Positions 1 through 14,000 of a stretch of DNA of 64,000 nucleotides are shown in pieces. Every line of letters begins with the position of its first letter. Position 1 is the first letter of the stretch. Under the pieces are notes generated by a model. The model did no database searches. It was given only the letters and a program-made list of their open reading frames with translations, and was not told the origin of the DNA. A program made the position numbers and the translations under genes. The DNA is from Antedon mediterranea (Eukaryota; Echinodermata; Crinoidea; Comatulida; Antedonidae), in NCBI RefSeq assembly GCF_964355755.1, contig NC_092672.1, forward strand, positions 35,708,501 to 35,772,500, in the 5' to 3' direction.

Positions 1-310
1 GGTATGTGACTATGTCTCATAGGCTAGGCCTATAGGCCCTAGCTAGCTAGGCCCTTTGGCCTTTATGTAGTACTAGCCTAGGCCTAGCCTAGTAGGCGAC
101 GCAGAGTACTATAGGCCTGGCTAGCAAAATAAAAGTTAGTAAGGCCTATCCACTAGGCCTACCTTAGGCCTACTAGCTAGTCCTAGTTAGGCTACCTAGT
201 CGGTGTGTGACCCCGAAACGGCCACCGACTGAAACGGTCTAACAAACTGAAAAGGCCTAGCCGGCCTAGCCTAGGCCTAGCTAGCCTAGAGGCCTTACTT
301 AACTTGTTTG
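1..310. repeat. AGGCCTAG-type low-complexity tract
   Basis: The tract is built from irregular runs of AGGCCTAG, CTAGGCCTA and GCTAGCTAGG. The same word reappears at 22858-22881 and 55250-55285 and forms the 47.4-47.8 kb minisatellite. There is no coding signal. Confidence 0.75.
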
Positions 311-2008
311 CTAATATATAATAATATTCAAGCTACCTTTACTGACATCTGTAATGTTACTACGTGCAGTTGGTTTCATTTTGATGTTGTCAATTATTTA
401 AATTTGTTTTTACCGCTAATTTTCTTATCTACTCTCCATCTTTCAACAATTGGCTGAGCAGTATATACTCCCTCTCTCGTTTTAGCTCCGATTCTGCAAT
501 CTAAATTTGGGCGAATGGTGGCGCTATTCAAATTATACCAAGAACATATCCAACTTATTATTAGTCTATAAAATAAGCTCAGGTTTGTATTCAAATTTCT
601 ATTTTATTTATTGCAATTTATGCATTATCATTATTATTTTTTTAATTAAATATTAATAGCAACATATTTGAACAACAATATTTTGTGTCATTTTTTATTT
701 CAAAGCATATAACTGACATAACAACATCATCAAATTGTCAATTGACCCAGAACCAGGGAGTTGTTTTTAAGTTTTAACAACTCCCTCCCTGGCCAACACT
801 ACCCTTCTTTACATCTATTATTTCTCAAACACAAATATAATTTGTAAACATTAGAAATATAATGGATAAACAGAAACCTTTTTTAATAAGTCTATTACCT
901 ATCTCAAGTAAAACTTTTCAACAATTAACAAAATGTTTTCCTCATGGATAAAAATGAACATAAAAAGTAAAAATATTTAACATTAGTAATATTTCATTCT
1001 TACTACACACAAACATACTGACCTCCAGAACTGTTTTTTTTGTTTATATATTTTAAAATATGTAATTATGTATTGCCAAAAGAAAATCAAATTTTCTGAT
1101 ACTTGACCAATAAAGAATCGTGATTCTTGACATAATGATAGTCAGTGCAACATTTACTTTCAAGCACTATTATGATTTAACAGTTAAGTTACCCTCATTA
1201 ATTTCTATCTTGGGTCCCATACTTTACTCCCTTAAAAGTGCAGAAAAATATGTTGTACTCATAATTATATTTCTATACTATTTTTTTTCACTCCTTAAGG
1301 TAATGTGAACTACCATTTATGGTAGAAAATATGAAAAGAAAAAATACATGGGCCGGTTTGCGGCCAACGACGTTCGTAGTAATACACAGTACTTTCAAAA
1401 CATAAGCATGGCAACTAAACAAAGTTAAAAATCCTCTTTATTGGGAGGAAAATACAATTGCACCATTTTTCTTTCTTTTGAAGATCCTCTTTTTATATCC
1501 TCTTTAAGAATTGTACACATATACCCTATGCTGTCTTATTTCTCCAGTATTGTTGTGATGTTTATCTGTTTATCATTAAATTGTTGTTTTCTTGCACATA
1601 AATATGTATTTATATTATCATCATGTTTTTGGTAATTAATATGTACATTATAAACGTCCAAGTGGACCATACAAAGAAACAATCTTTAAAATGAAATAAA
1701 AAAATAATATTAAAGTACCAATATACTCAATTATTTTTTGTTTGTTTTCTTAGTGAGTTTAATTTCTCACTAAATCATAACCACACTGGCAATATCAATA
1801 ACTTAGTTACTACGGGGTGCAACTAAGATATTATTGTTGTCCATTTCAGATAGTGATGATACAGCCATTTATCCTAAATGTGTAAAACACAAGCAAGAAC
1901 ATTAGGCTCGAAGCGCCCTCACATTTAAGCAACGTTTAGCAAGTTCAAAGACTGTGTCATCAAGCCATTCGTCTCCATAAAACTAGAAGCCTTTTGATTG
2001 GTCTCTCA
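311..2008. other. Intergenic and 3' flank of the SLC43-like gene
   Basis: AT-rich sequence without a recognisable gene. A minus-strand AATAAA (1442-1437) is about 570 bp past the SLC43-like stop and is a possible polyadenylation signal. The open frames here are short and hydrophobic by base composition only. Confidence 0.5.
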
Positions 2009-5000
2009 TCATACGTCTTCAGGGACGGTGCTCAGTGATTGGGTAGGTTGATGCATCAGTGGTTCGCCCAATTCAAGCTCAGCATCGAGTTGTTCAGAGC
2101 GCAGCTTTCTTGCTAACCACCACATGTAAATTGGAAGCCCATAACACAGCACAGTGATTACAAACAGTCCAACATTAACCTATGAAAACAAACAAAGTTT
2201 TTTATTATATTTATTAATATTATTATTTATTATTTTATTATTATTATGAATATGTGTATCAAATTTTCAAAGGATTGTACAACAAATATAAAGCTCTGTC
2301 TACACTATCAAACTAGTTTGACAAAAAAAGTGTGATGTGCCCATGGTAGTGATATGCTATATGGTAGTGATATGACATCATCATGTCCATATATGGGCAC
2401 ATTACAGTTTTTTGTCACATAAAGTTTGATAGTGTAGACAGAGCGCAAGAGACAGAATCAAACATTTAAATTAATTGTTATGACATCTAAAAAATATCCT
2501 ACACTACAGAATAACAGTACACACACAAATATCTCTACATTATTTCTATTCTACACGATTCCAATTTTTCTCAGTCAATTGACCTGTTGTAGTCTGACCT
2601 CTTTCTTTTTTTGACACTTGAACAAACTTTTTAATTCGCATCATATTCAAACACAATCCCTTTGTTTTGCTTAGGAAGTTAGTTAAATTCCTTTTACAAG
2701 GTCACTATTTCAAAATACAAATACCGCCCACCATAAAACAACTACAACAAAATGAAATACTAAGGAATTGTTCTATGATTAAATGATACCACCATATTGC
2801 ATTTGTGCAATATTAAGTAATATACTAAATGTGGAACCTTTACACACAATACTAAAGAAAGATAGAAGAGTAAATATAAAATAAAGCTTGGTTCCCACTA
2901 GGACACAATGAAGAAAGTAAGTGAAACGCAGGCAGGTTGACCAATGACAAGAGACAGTTTAGATAACCCACCGCTTGTGGTTGGTCAAATTACTTGCGGT
3001 GTGCTTACGTGTCCTAGTGATAACCAAACTTTAACTAAAGGTCATGCTACTACTACAGTTAAGTTTAAATATTTTCAAAGAAATCAGTACAAATTGTATT
3101 GATTGACTTCAATTTGGTTCTTTGCCAATAAAATGTATTACACTTAACACCACAAAACAGCTTAGAATATCAACAATCAACAAGGAGTATTAATGAGACA
3201 TGGTACAAAGATACGTAAATAAACACACAAAACTAGCATTGATAAATTCCCACCTTCTGCATTTTTGAAAACATCATGGAAGAAAGCAGAAGGTTTGAAA
3301 GAAAACATGGTGTTAAAATTGTAATTGTTTAAATAATATAATTTAGTTGTTATATTTAAACAATTCTGTAATATGGTATTCAAAATGCAATAGATTCTCT
3401 GTATTAGGTATAACAATCAGTGCATTAAGGGTACAGATATATGAATTTTAAAAAGTAGGGTGGAGAGATAAAGCAGTGATTTTCATCCCTGGTATTTTGT
3501 TCCCCTAAAACATTTCTTTTTTATGTTTTTTTTAAATAAATTAAAACTGTGAAATGGCCTGTTCAAAGTCTATTTTTTTTATTAATCTTCAATTTTCATG
3601 TTTTTGGGGGACAATACATCTTTATATGTTTATAACTAATTGAACTTACCACAAAAGGATTTGATTCTAAGGGTCCTTCAATGGCAACAAAGATGGGATA
3701 TTGCAAGAGAGTGGCACAGGCTGACACCAGGGACTGCAGACCAACAAGGCTTCCTATTTGATTGGCAGGATATCTGCAAAGAAAACAGCAATAGTTGTGT
3801 TATAACGTTATACATTATTACAACAATGGTAGTACTTGGAAATCCTATGATTACAGCAATACACCCATTGGAGCTGTTGCTCAACCAAAGGCAATCTAAC
3901 AAAAGGAACTTGTAACAGTCCTTTGATCTTATGTCTGGCTGCCACAAATACCAACAGTACTGTACTGTGTACATATTCTCCTCAGCGTCCAGTGTCTGGT
4001 TAGGGGCTTGGAACTGATTGTGTCGTGGTCACAGATAAACCCTTTGATCTCCGAAGCTCAGCATTCTGTTGTTAAACTTCCTTGCTCTCCCTGTCATTAT
4101 TAACCATTTTCAACCCACTGAATGGTAAAGGACTCTCCATAAGTCTGAAAATGTTCTGTTAAACCATTTCCTTGGGTAATTTTACCATGCGTCTTCCTTA
4201 GTGCCTTGTTATCCATTCAGTGACAGTATTTATCCATTTACAATCTACCATACTAAAACATTTAACTTAAGACTTACGAGAAATTAATAAATGTTCTTGT
4301 ACTTACGTAATTGCATAAAGGCCACACACAGCACTATGGATGAAACCTCTGACGACTGTATGCAAAAGAAAACTGAGAATCTAAAAGATAAAGTCATCAA
4401 TTTAAATTAATTTAACACTCTGGTTATATTATTATAGATAAGGGAATGTAATAATTATAACTAGAACTTAATTCGTCACTTTGACGAATTATAGGTGATC
4501 ATTTTTATCATTTTACTGAAATTAATTTTTTTTTTAATTGCACGTACGTAACAAACGATCGGAAAATGTTGATGTATGGCATCCTATTATACGCTTATAG
4601 TGCTGAGTTGTGCCTATTATATGCCATATATAATATGTACAGTATATAATGTATATCTATATACAGTGTAGCATAGGTGAAATTACGGGACACTTCTTCT
4701 AATTTTTTTTGGAATAATTATAATAAATAAAATGTATGGTCCTGTGTTTTGGTTAATTTAAGGGTTTTAAGTAAATTCTATGATAATAAACTTTAATAAA
4801 TAATATTGAGATTGAAACCAGTCCTCTGTTGGGACGGTGATTTGGGACACGAGAGACTCAGGGGTAGAACTGAAAAACTAAAATACTAACCTGAAGAACA
4901 ATGTTTGGAATTAGTACTGTCACACCGAAGACCATGAGTAGAGTCGTCGTAATTGCAAACGCAACTGCAGCATTTTTTAATTTCCTAATCTTGAGCGAAG

Positions 5001-8000
5001 GTGGTGGGTTGAATCCATCATAGAGGATATCTTCTGACGTCGTACTGAATTTGCGCAAGAATCCAAGAGACACGCGTCGCTGAGATGATACAGAACCGCG
5101 TTTGTCTTTTGAAATCGAGGCACGTTTTTCATGAGAGACGGATCCCCGCTTTTCAGAGCATGTTGAAGCCCGTCTGTCATATGACTGTCGTCTTTCGCGT
5201 TTGTCACACTTCTCTTGCTCGAGGGCAGCCTTGATTTTCCAATCCATGACGTAGCCAATCACAGGACTGCTGAGAAGGCATAGCAGCTGCATCATTCCGA
5301 ATACGTTGATGTAATTGTTTACTGAAAAGACAAACACAACAAATGTTAAGCTCTGTCTACACTATCAAACTGCCATATTTTGGCACATCACACTTTTTTG
5401 TGTGAGCTTTACACTTTTCCTAGACAGACAGTAGACAGTAGTATACATTCTGTGTATAAGAATATATATGGAAGGCCAAAGTGGTAAAAGATAATAGATT
5501 AACAATGAAAACATTTTTTTTTATTTCTCTAATATGGTCTTATTTACCTACGACTGTGTTATCACCAACAAGACGTTCAAGTAGCTGAGAGATGGAGCCG
5601 ATGAAGAACAGAAGACGGAGTTGGACAATGCACAATACCAACACACTTAACATGTAGATGGGGCTAAACACAGACTTCAGGAAGCTCTTATCGCCTTCCT
5701 TAGCATCGCCTTCTAACTTCACTTCCAGGTGTAATCTGCAGGTAAAAATGGTAAGTCATTGTTTTTAAAGCCTTGTCTACACTATCTTTAATATCACTAC
5801 CATATTTGGGCACTTTTTTTTGTCAAACTAGTTTTATAGTGCTTTATACAGTAATCTTTATGTGAATCTTTTACATCTTTTATGCAATGGATGCTAGCAG
5901 CAGACAATGAAATTACCCCTCTTTATCTAATCATAGTTTCTATTGTTTAATTATTAATTATTTCTTAATGATATGTTTGATTGAACTCTCTTGCTGAGAT
6001 GCTGTGATGAGAAGAAAAATTAATTCTTACTGTGAAGAATAATGCGGTTTTCCGTTTCTCATTTCTAGTTTAATTTCTTCAATATCCTTCTCTTTCTTAA
6101 CCTGACCTCCGAAAGGTTGATCAAAGCTGCTGACGTTGGAATAGAACCCTTTGCCGGGTGGTAGGAACACGTTGTCCGTGTCGAGACTAAGGCGTCGACC
6201 GACCGTGGTCACATGCTTCTCAAATTTCTTTCCACTAATACGATGATTAAAACTCAGCATGTGCCAGTTCATACTGAAAATAAACAAAAATTATAAATGA
6301 ATTTGCTTTTTGAAGAGGAGCGGGAGGGTTAGGGTAGAGGGAGGGGAGAGGGAGAGTGGGGTTGGCCCAGGAGCACTACATTTCAACATTTTTAACCCAT
6401 GTGTTGTTTTTTTAGCCCATGGGCTACAACTTGTTTGCAACGTTTGGCGTTGTAAACAAAGTGATTTTATGGAAACCATGTGTAGTTTAAACTTACCCAG
6501 TATTTCCCTCTGGATCTGGAATGGGTTCAACAGGTACATTGATCCAACAGTTAATAGGTATAAATAAGGTACATACAGCCACACCCAGGAACATCATCTG
6601 CCGGCTCACACCAACGTCGTACAATCCCTATTGAAAGATAGTATAAATGAAAGTTTGTATGTTTGGGGGAAAATTGTTCTGGAGGTAGTTGGGGAAGGGG
6701 GGAATGTTGCCATAGAAGAGAGAATTTCAATTTAAACTTTCCAAATGTAGTTATATTTAAGCACTTGTTGAAATCATTTCAGTAAATGATTATACCTGTA
6801 CATAGATGTTATAAATAAATTTATCTTGTTAGTTATAATTATTTGGTTTTTTCTTTGTTTTATTTATTTGTTTTTTAACATGATAATTGTGATTGTGCTT
6901 GCCTTTTGTGTATTTTTTGAACGTTTTTATGAAATTGTATTACCTCAACCAAATGAACTTTGACATAATAAAGTTTTAATGTATTGCATAGTATTTACTT
7001 GTTTTTTCTTAGATGTTTTTCTTAAATTAAAGTTTCATGTTTGTCTCATTAATGTTTGTTTTGGTTTGTAAAACGAAAATAATGTGTTTTAAATAGTTTA
7101 AACACAAACACATATTCTCTGAATTAAAAACATAATTTTGAATTGAAAACATTACAATATGTTTTGTTTTCTCTTTGTTTTCTAGTGATCGCAGAACGTG
7201 ACTGTCTGCCAAATTATCACTCTCCTCCATCACACACAACGTGTTAAATATGACAAGTAATACAAGAAAAATGAACTTGACAAAGTTCCAGTGCAAGATT
7301 TAAAGTTTGCTGGCAGCCTTCGGGGTTAACGGCTCAACAGGTGTTGTGGATACATTATTACATTGTTGCAGTTAACGTACCTTGAGGATCATGAACAGGA
7401 TGGCGGCTGAGGCGTATGACCCGATATTGAGACTGATGACGGTGGACCTTTTGGCAGGGAATAAGTTAGCAATCTGAAACAAATTAGTACCTGAGGTAAA
7501 GTTTGTTGACCTCTATCAACCGTAATATCATAAAATAAAAATGTTATTACAGCTCTGTCTACACTATCAAACTAGTTTGACAAAAAAAGTGTGATGTGCC
7601 CAAATATGGTAGAAATATGACATTATTATGTCCATATATTTTTGTCACATAAATTTTGATAGTGTACTGTAGAGAGAGCCTTAAACAAAACCAATTAATG
7701 TTGGAATGAAATTTAGAAGAATGCAAACTATCTGTAAGATATTTTCCCAAAAGATCGTAAAATCAAAACAGTATTAATGGGTATGACGAACTAGCCTTTA
7801 TGTTCCTAAACTATTCCAAACAATAGCAGTTCTATTGCTGTATTAATAAATGTTTGTACTGTACTTGAAAATACAATGTCCAAACTGTAAAGCTCTGTCT
7901 ACACTATTAAACGTTATGTGACCAAACAATGTGATATATCATGATGATATCATATCAATACCATATTTAGGCACACCACTACCATATTTAGGCACATCAC

Positions 8001-11000
8001 TACCATATTTAGGCACATCACTACCATATTTAGGCACATCACCACCATATTTAGGCACAACACTACCATATTTAGGCACACCACTACCATATGTAGGCAT
8101 ATCACTACCATATTTAGGCACATCACTACAATACTTGGGCACATTACATTTTTTTGTAAAATACTAGTGAATTAAAACCAGTAAAAAATAAGGTTTTTGA
8201 AACAAATTACTTAAAATAAAAGAATGAATAAGACCTACAATCTACACACTCCATTTCTAAATTTGACCAAAAACCACCCTGAGGGAAAACTAAATGTATC
8301 GTCTATGAATGGTATGTAAGTTGGTTCACCTTTAGTTATTACCCGGTTCGCTTAAAATCTACTTAAGTTACGACCCTTTCTACCTCATCTGTCTGTAATC
8401 CACTTCTAGCTTAATTACGGACAGATGTAGAAACTTTTCTGAGTATCATAGGTGAACCTTCTCGTCGGTGCCATGGCTCATTTGGTATAACAATTTTGAA
8501 ACAGATCACGTTGTCAGCAGCGCAACCGTACATTTAAAACGATCACGTTCTGTCTACCATTCATCTGTTTCATTGTCTATTTTTACAAACGGTCTTTAAA
8601 ATGTAATTCTAATTCTAAAGTTACATGACTTCTAAAGCTCTGTCCACACTATCACACTATCAAATGTGACAAAAAATTCCATCATTCTTCATTTTTTTAC
8701 CTGGAATGATGTGAAGGTAGTGATAATTCCTCCAACGCCGTTGAAAGCGACCGCTGGGAAGAGTAACCATGACGACGTCTCTACATCGGCAAACCCGAAT
8801 AAAATGCATGAGAAAGCAAACATAAGACTGAAAAGATAAAAGAATTTACCTTAAAATAAATGTGAATTTACAACATTATCTCATCATTTTAGACCAATTG
8901 AATATAAATTCCATGAACATATATAAACTACAGTTGTTGTTCGAAATATAAATATTTCTTCAGTACACAGCAATGATTTATTATACTAGTGTTTATAAAC
9001 CCTCTGTGAATAACAGCAAACCGATCTTTATTATTGAATTTACATCTTGTTCAACATGTCCTGTAAATTTTCTTGGAAACTTTCATCTTTTATAATCCAA
9101 ACTACGTCAGAGAAAATTGATTTAAAAATGTGCAAATATTTTGCTTTGCCGTAAGTGTAAACCTATTTGAACCTCTTTTCCTATTCTGGCATAATTGACA
9201 CTTTATATTTATAATTCCCGTGAAAATTATCTTATAATTTTTTCGTTATATAACAAAGGATGAGTTAGTATCATGGAATATTCTACTAACAGTCACTCAA
9301 CTTTGATCATACTATTTATCCAAGTTCAAAGGTCATGTTCGATTAACAAACAATGCGTTTCATGAAAGATCTGATTGTCCTTTGTTTGCGGAGATCAAAC
9401 TTCAAATTCTCAATTATTATTTATTTATCTTGATAGATAAAGAGAATTACGCATAGTTATTTTTTTACCTTTGGGGATTTTTGTTAAAAAATATTTACTG
9501 GTTGGGATTTTACCATTTAACTTTTGCAGTTAGGGGGAGGGGGGGGGCAATATCAGCAGTGTGGTCATGTTACAAGAGTTGTAAAAACAATAGATTATTT
9601 ATTTATTTATTCAAGATCCAACAGTGTAAAGAAAAACACTCAAAAACAGTTATTATCTGATAAAACTCCTAGAAAGTAGGAAGCCCTTTGCCATTTTTCC
9701 TCTGGTCAAATCTTTCAATTTTATCTTCCAACAACAGGGGCAATGGATCAATCAATCAAAATCAATTTATTCCATAAAACTAAGGATGTACAAATATGTC
9801 ATCAAAAAGTTCTGGAAAAGGGAACTCAAAATAAGCAAAGCTTTTAAGCCGAGACCCTTACAAAAAAAAAACAATAAGGTAATAAGAAGTTATTATATCC
9901 AGAACAAATTACTTAAGAACATGATAAATAGAGAAGTTGAAATTAAGATAAGGGAGGTGAGAGAGTGTGTACAATCTTTTTCAAGGTGGCTTCCTCGTTT
10001 TTTATTTGTTGTTTGTTGACCGTTATATTTGTGACCATATGTTAATATGAATTATTATTTCCACTGGATGACTAAGAATGAAAAAAAAGTCACTCAATTC
10101 ACCTTCCGACCATCCTGAGGTAACGGCATCCTATTTTATCCATGACCATTCCAATAGGAAATGTAAGGCCGCTTAGTAAAAACGATCCCACTGTGAATGC
10201 AAGGTTTAACTTCTCGTCTTGCTCCCGACACCCTATTACATATATATCAATATCAGATTGCATGGTTGTTACTGGTGTTGATGCCGCCGTAGTCGTCGTA
10301 TAATCCGTATATATATATGTCCCATTTTCCCAATATGTACTGGTTTCTGTTGTATTTTCATTGTCCATTAGTGTTTCGTCTCCTTGGGAAAAAACAAGAA
10401 TTTATAAATTTTAGGTCATAACATTTCAATAATTGATGATTGATACATACAAATATGAAAAAAATTACAGAGGGTGGATGGAAAAGATGTGATACGTGCA
10501 CGAGTGTGTACCTGGCTGGGTCACACTAATCGGTTTGAAAGGTCAAGTGAATTTTGGATTACCCCTCTAATCTTTTTAATATTATTGCACTCTTTCGGAC
10601 ACTCAACCTTTTTATGCACAATCTATCATTTCCTTTCTTCTTTCTTTTCCAATATGTTTTTATCTTATTTATTTTTCTTCAAAATGTTGACATACATTGT
10701 CAGGGCCGTAGCCAGCATGAGGCAGATGAGTCGCTCGCCTCATCTGTAATTGTTAATTTTCGCCACCCACCCCAATTCCCCTGCACAGATCGTCATATTT
10801 TATATAAATAGTTATATTTTTTTGCCTCATCTGTTTTTAACCTCTCGCTATGGCCTTGATCGTATTGTTTTTCATACTTAATTTAATTTTTTTTTAAATA
10901 ATAATTAATATTACAATAGATCCATGAATTTAGAATCTCTGAAACCTGTAGCAAAGTCTAGAGCCACTTATTAATGCATTTGATTGTGTTTCATTAAACA

Positions 11001-14000
11001 GTGTTTGTCTATTCTTGTCTAATAATAATATGCAAGAATCAATGCAATAAATACACATTGAATAACCAATGATCCAACACATAAATAATTAAGGGTAATC
11101 AGTTGTAATAATTGTTGTATAACAAATATTATACAGCAACTAGATTTTCTTTGTTTTCCTTTTTATCCCCAAAATGTGTAATAATATAGTAGGCTCCACC
11201 ACTTGTCAAAAAGACTGGCATCCATGAAATACCAATAATGTTTTTTTATTAACACAAATTTATATTTATAGAAATTTTAATGTATTTAAATGTTTAATAA
11301 ATTATAACATTACTTTTAAGTACAGAGCAATGATTCTAGAATTGGCTGAGCTCAGGTGATTTTCAAGCCATCTGATTGGCTGGTTTCATGTATGATAAGT
11401 AAACTTTAATGATATGCTGTTGCTAAGCATAAACAGCTGCAGCTTGGTAATTGTCATCTAAATACTGCAAGCTGATTGGTCACGAAAGGGGGTGTGTATA
11501 GAAGGGGTTGAAGTAGAGAGTTAATAAGCTTAAGGTATCCCTGAGGTATAACATTTCATGGAAAACTCATGTATATTTTAAAGAATAATAAAACACAGCA
11601 AGGCTTGTTTTTTTCTATCAAGGGTTTTAAAAGCTGCATTATTTCATTTGCAGAATAAAAATTATAAAGTTATTTAGAAATTCTATTTTTATTTTTAAAG
11701 AAACAAACACATTTTACTTATCTCAATCACTAAACAAAAACATAGAACTGAAAATATATTTGAAGAATTGAATACTCTTTTGATGACGACAGAATACTGC
11801 ACTCTGATTGGCTACTGTATGTATTGTCTGTTAATGAGGGTATCATTTTAGCTTTTTTCCCAGGTCAGCTTTAGAAACAGCTGATCGGTTGATGCCTTGG
11901 TGGTGCCTGGTCATTTGTTTTGAAATTTAAAGACCTTTTTTAAGTAAGAATGAATTGGAAAATAAAATATATATTAGGTATAATAGTATTCAGTCAATCT
12001 AAACCATCGCGATTACTTTATCAAGATTAAATTTCAGTATATGAAAAATGGATGAAAGACAAAGGAATACTATATCTAACAATTGATGCTTTTTCTTTCT
12101 TCGAATGCACCTATGTACAATCCTACCAGTCAAATACAAAGCCCTATACATAATACATGTATTCTATAATCTACATACAAAAATAAAATAAACCAAAAGA
12201 TGGCCTTGACTTTGATCTTTCCTGATACAGTTTTAAACACAAATAAGGTCAGCCTAACCTCTGTATATCCTCTGTTTATGGGCTTGTCCACTACAAGTGG
12301 AAAAATAACAACAGAAAAGTTGGCAAACGTTTCATAAAACATGTTTTACTTTAATCCAACACAAAACAAATAGTCCAGTAAAATATCACCTTCACCATTG
12401 CATAACGTTAGTAGTCAACGAGATTCTCACCGTAGGTTCTAAACATTATGTAAAGATCATTTATTGATGTTGCGTCGCGTAAAAGTTGGGATTTGTGGAG
12501 AAAATGAAGTTTTTATACGCAGTTTTTGCTTCCTTTCGTCGTGGTTTGTTTTCATCGAAAAATGACGTCATGGGGCATAAGTGAATGACACGCCATTGTC
12601 GACATTTGCGTTCGTATTAAAAAGTGAATTTTAAATGTACGAATATGGTATTAATTATCTGTATTACATTGTAATATTATGTATCGCATATATAACAAGT
12701 CATTTTGATAAAAAATAAGTCAAATAAATATGAAAAACAAAAGAAAATTGTGATTTTTGCATGTCATCTGAAGTGACCTTCCATACAATGTGATAGCGCC
12801 CTCTATAAGTATTGATACACTCCATAGTTGCCATTTCTGGCATTATTATGCTTTTTGGCATTATTTAGAGGCCCACGGCATCTGGCATAATGCCGCGGCA
12901 TTATTTAGCCGTTTTTAGCATAATCTGGCATAATTTTGTGTTTTTTGAACAACCAAAAAAATAATATACCACAGAACAAAAATAAAATATTTTGTTTAAT
13001 CTTGCAATTTAATACATATCACCTTACACAATATCATATCGTACAAAACAGATCTGTTCGGATTTTCCGTACAATAGCTCTTCCATCCTTTTGTTTCGGA
13101 CTTAAATAGACTCTTCGGATAGGAAGGCTGCTCGAAAACTACCGTGTGTGCGATATAGGCAGCACAACAAATCCGAAGAGGCTAGCTATTGGCCAATTAT
13201 GTTGCTCTATTTCAGAGACCATGCAGGTTATTGGATCCCCAGATATAGAGACAATTGAACGAAAACATTATGAAAGGGGTTTTGTTGTTTCAGTTCATAA
13301 TTATAAGTGGCCGCACCCCTACCCCAACCCTTGAAATGGCAATTTCCAGTAACTAATTAGAAGCTCTAATTTTAAAAAGAATTTCTTCTAGGAGAATTTG
13401 TTTTCCATATTTCAAATTATGTTCCATTTGCATCGTCGTAGCAACCCTATTTTTCCAAATGTTCTTCACCTCTCAGCCCCAGTAGTGACCATGTGGGCGA
13501 GGTAATTTTTATTTAAAATTAAGTGCCATTTCCGCCCATCGAGCAGCTCTATTTTTCCATTTTTTTGTACCTCAGCCCCAACCATGGTGGGGCTGAGGTC
13601 ATGGAGACACTTAATATATATTTTTATTTCCTATTTTAAATTATAATTGCCATTTTCAAAACTATGATGGGCTAAGATCCTGGAGGTACTAATAAATATA
13701 TTTTTATTTCATATTTGAAATTAAGTGCCATTTCCGCCTATTGAGCAGCTCTATTTTTCCAAATTTTCTTACCTCAGCACCAGCCACGAGCTGAGGTCCT
13801 GGAGACACTTAATATATATTTTTATTTCCTATTTTAAATTATAATTGCCATTTTCGAACTATGGTGGGCTAAGATCCTGGAGGTACTAATAAATATATTT
13901 TTATTTCATATCTGAAATTAAGTGCCCTTTCCGGCCATCGAGCAGCTCTATTTTCCAAATGTTTGTACCTCAGTCCCAACCATGGTGGGGCTGGTCCTGG

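Noticed and set aside
6310-6567. Plus-strand frame overlapping SLC43 exon 5
   Set aside because: Antisense shadow of the real exon at 6627-6497 and neighbouring intron.
7931-8167. Open frames on both strands repeating PYLGTSL and similar
   Set aside because: They are the translation of the 21-bp tandem unit in a MITE; open only because 21 is divisible by three.
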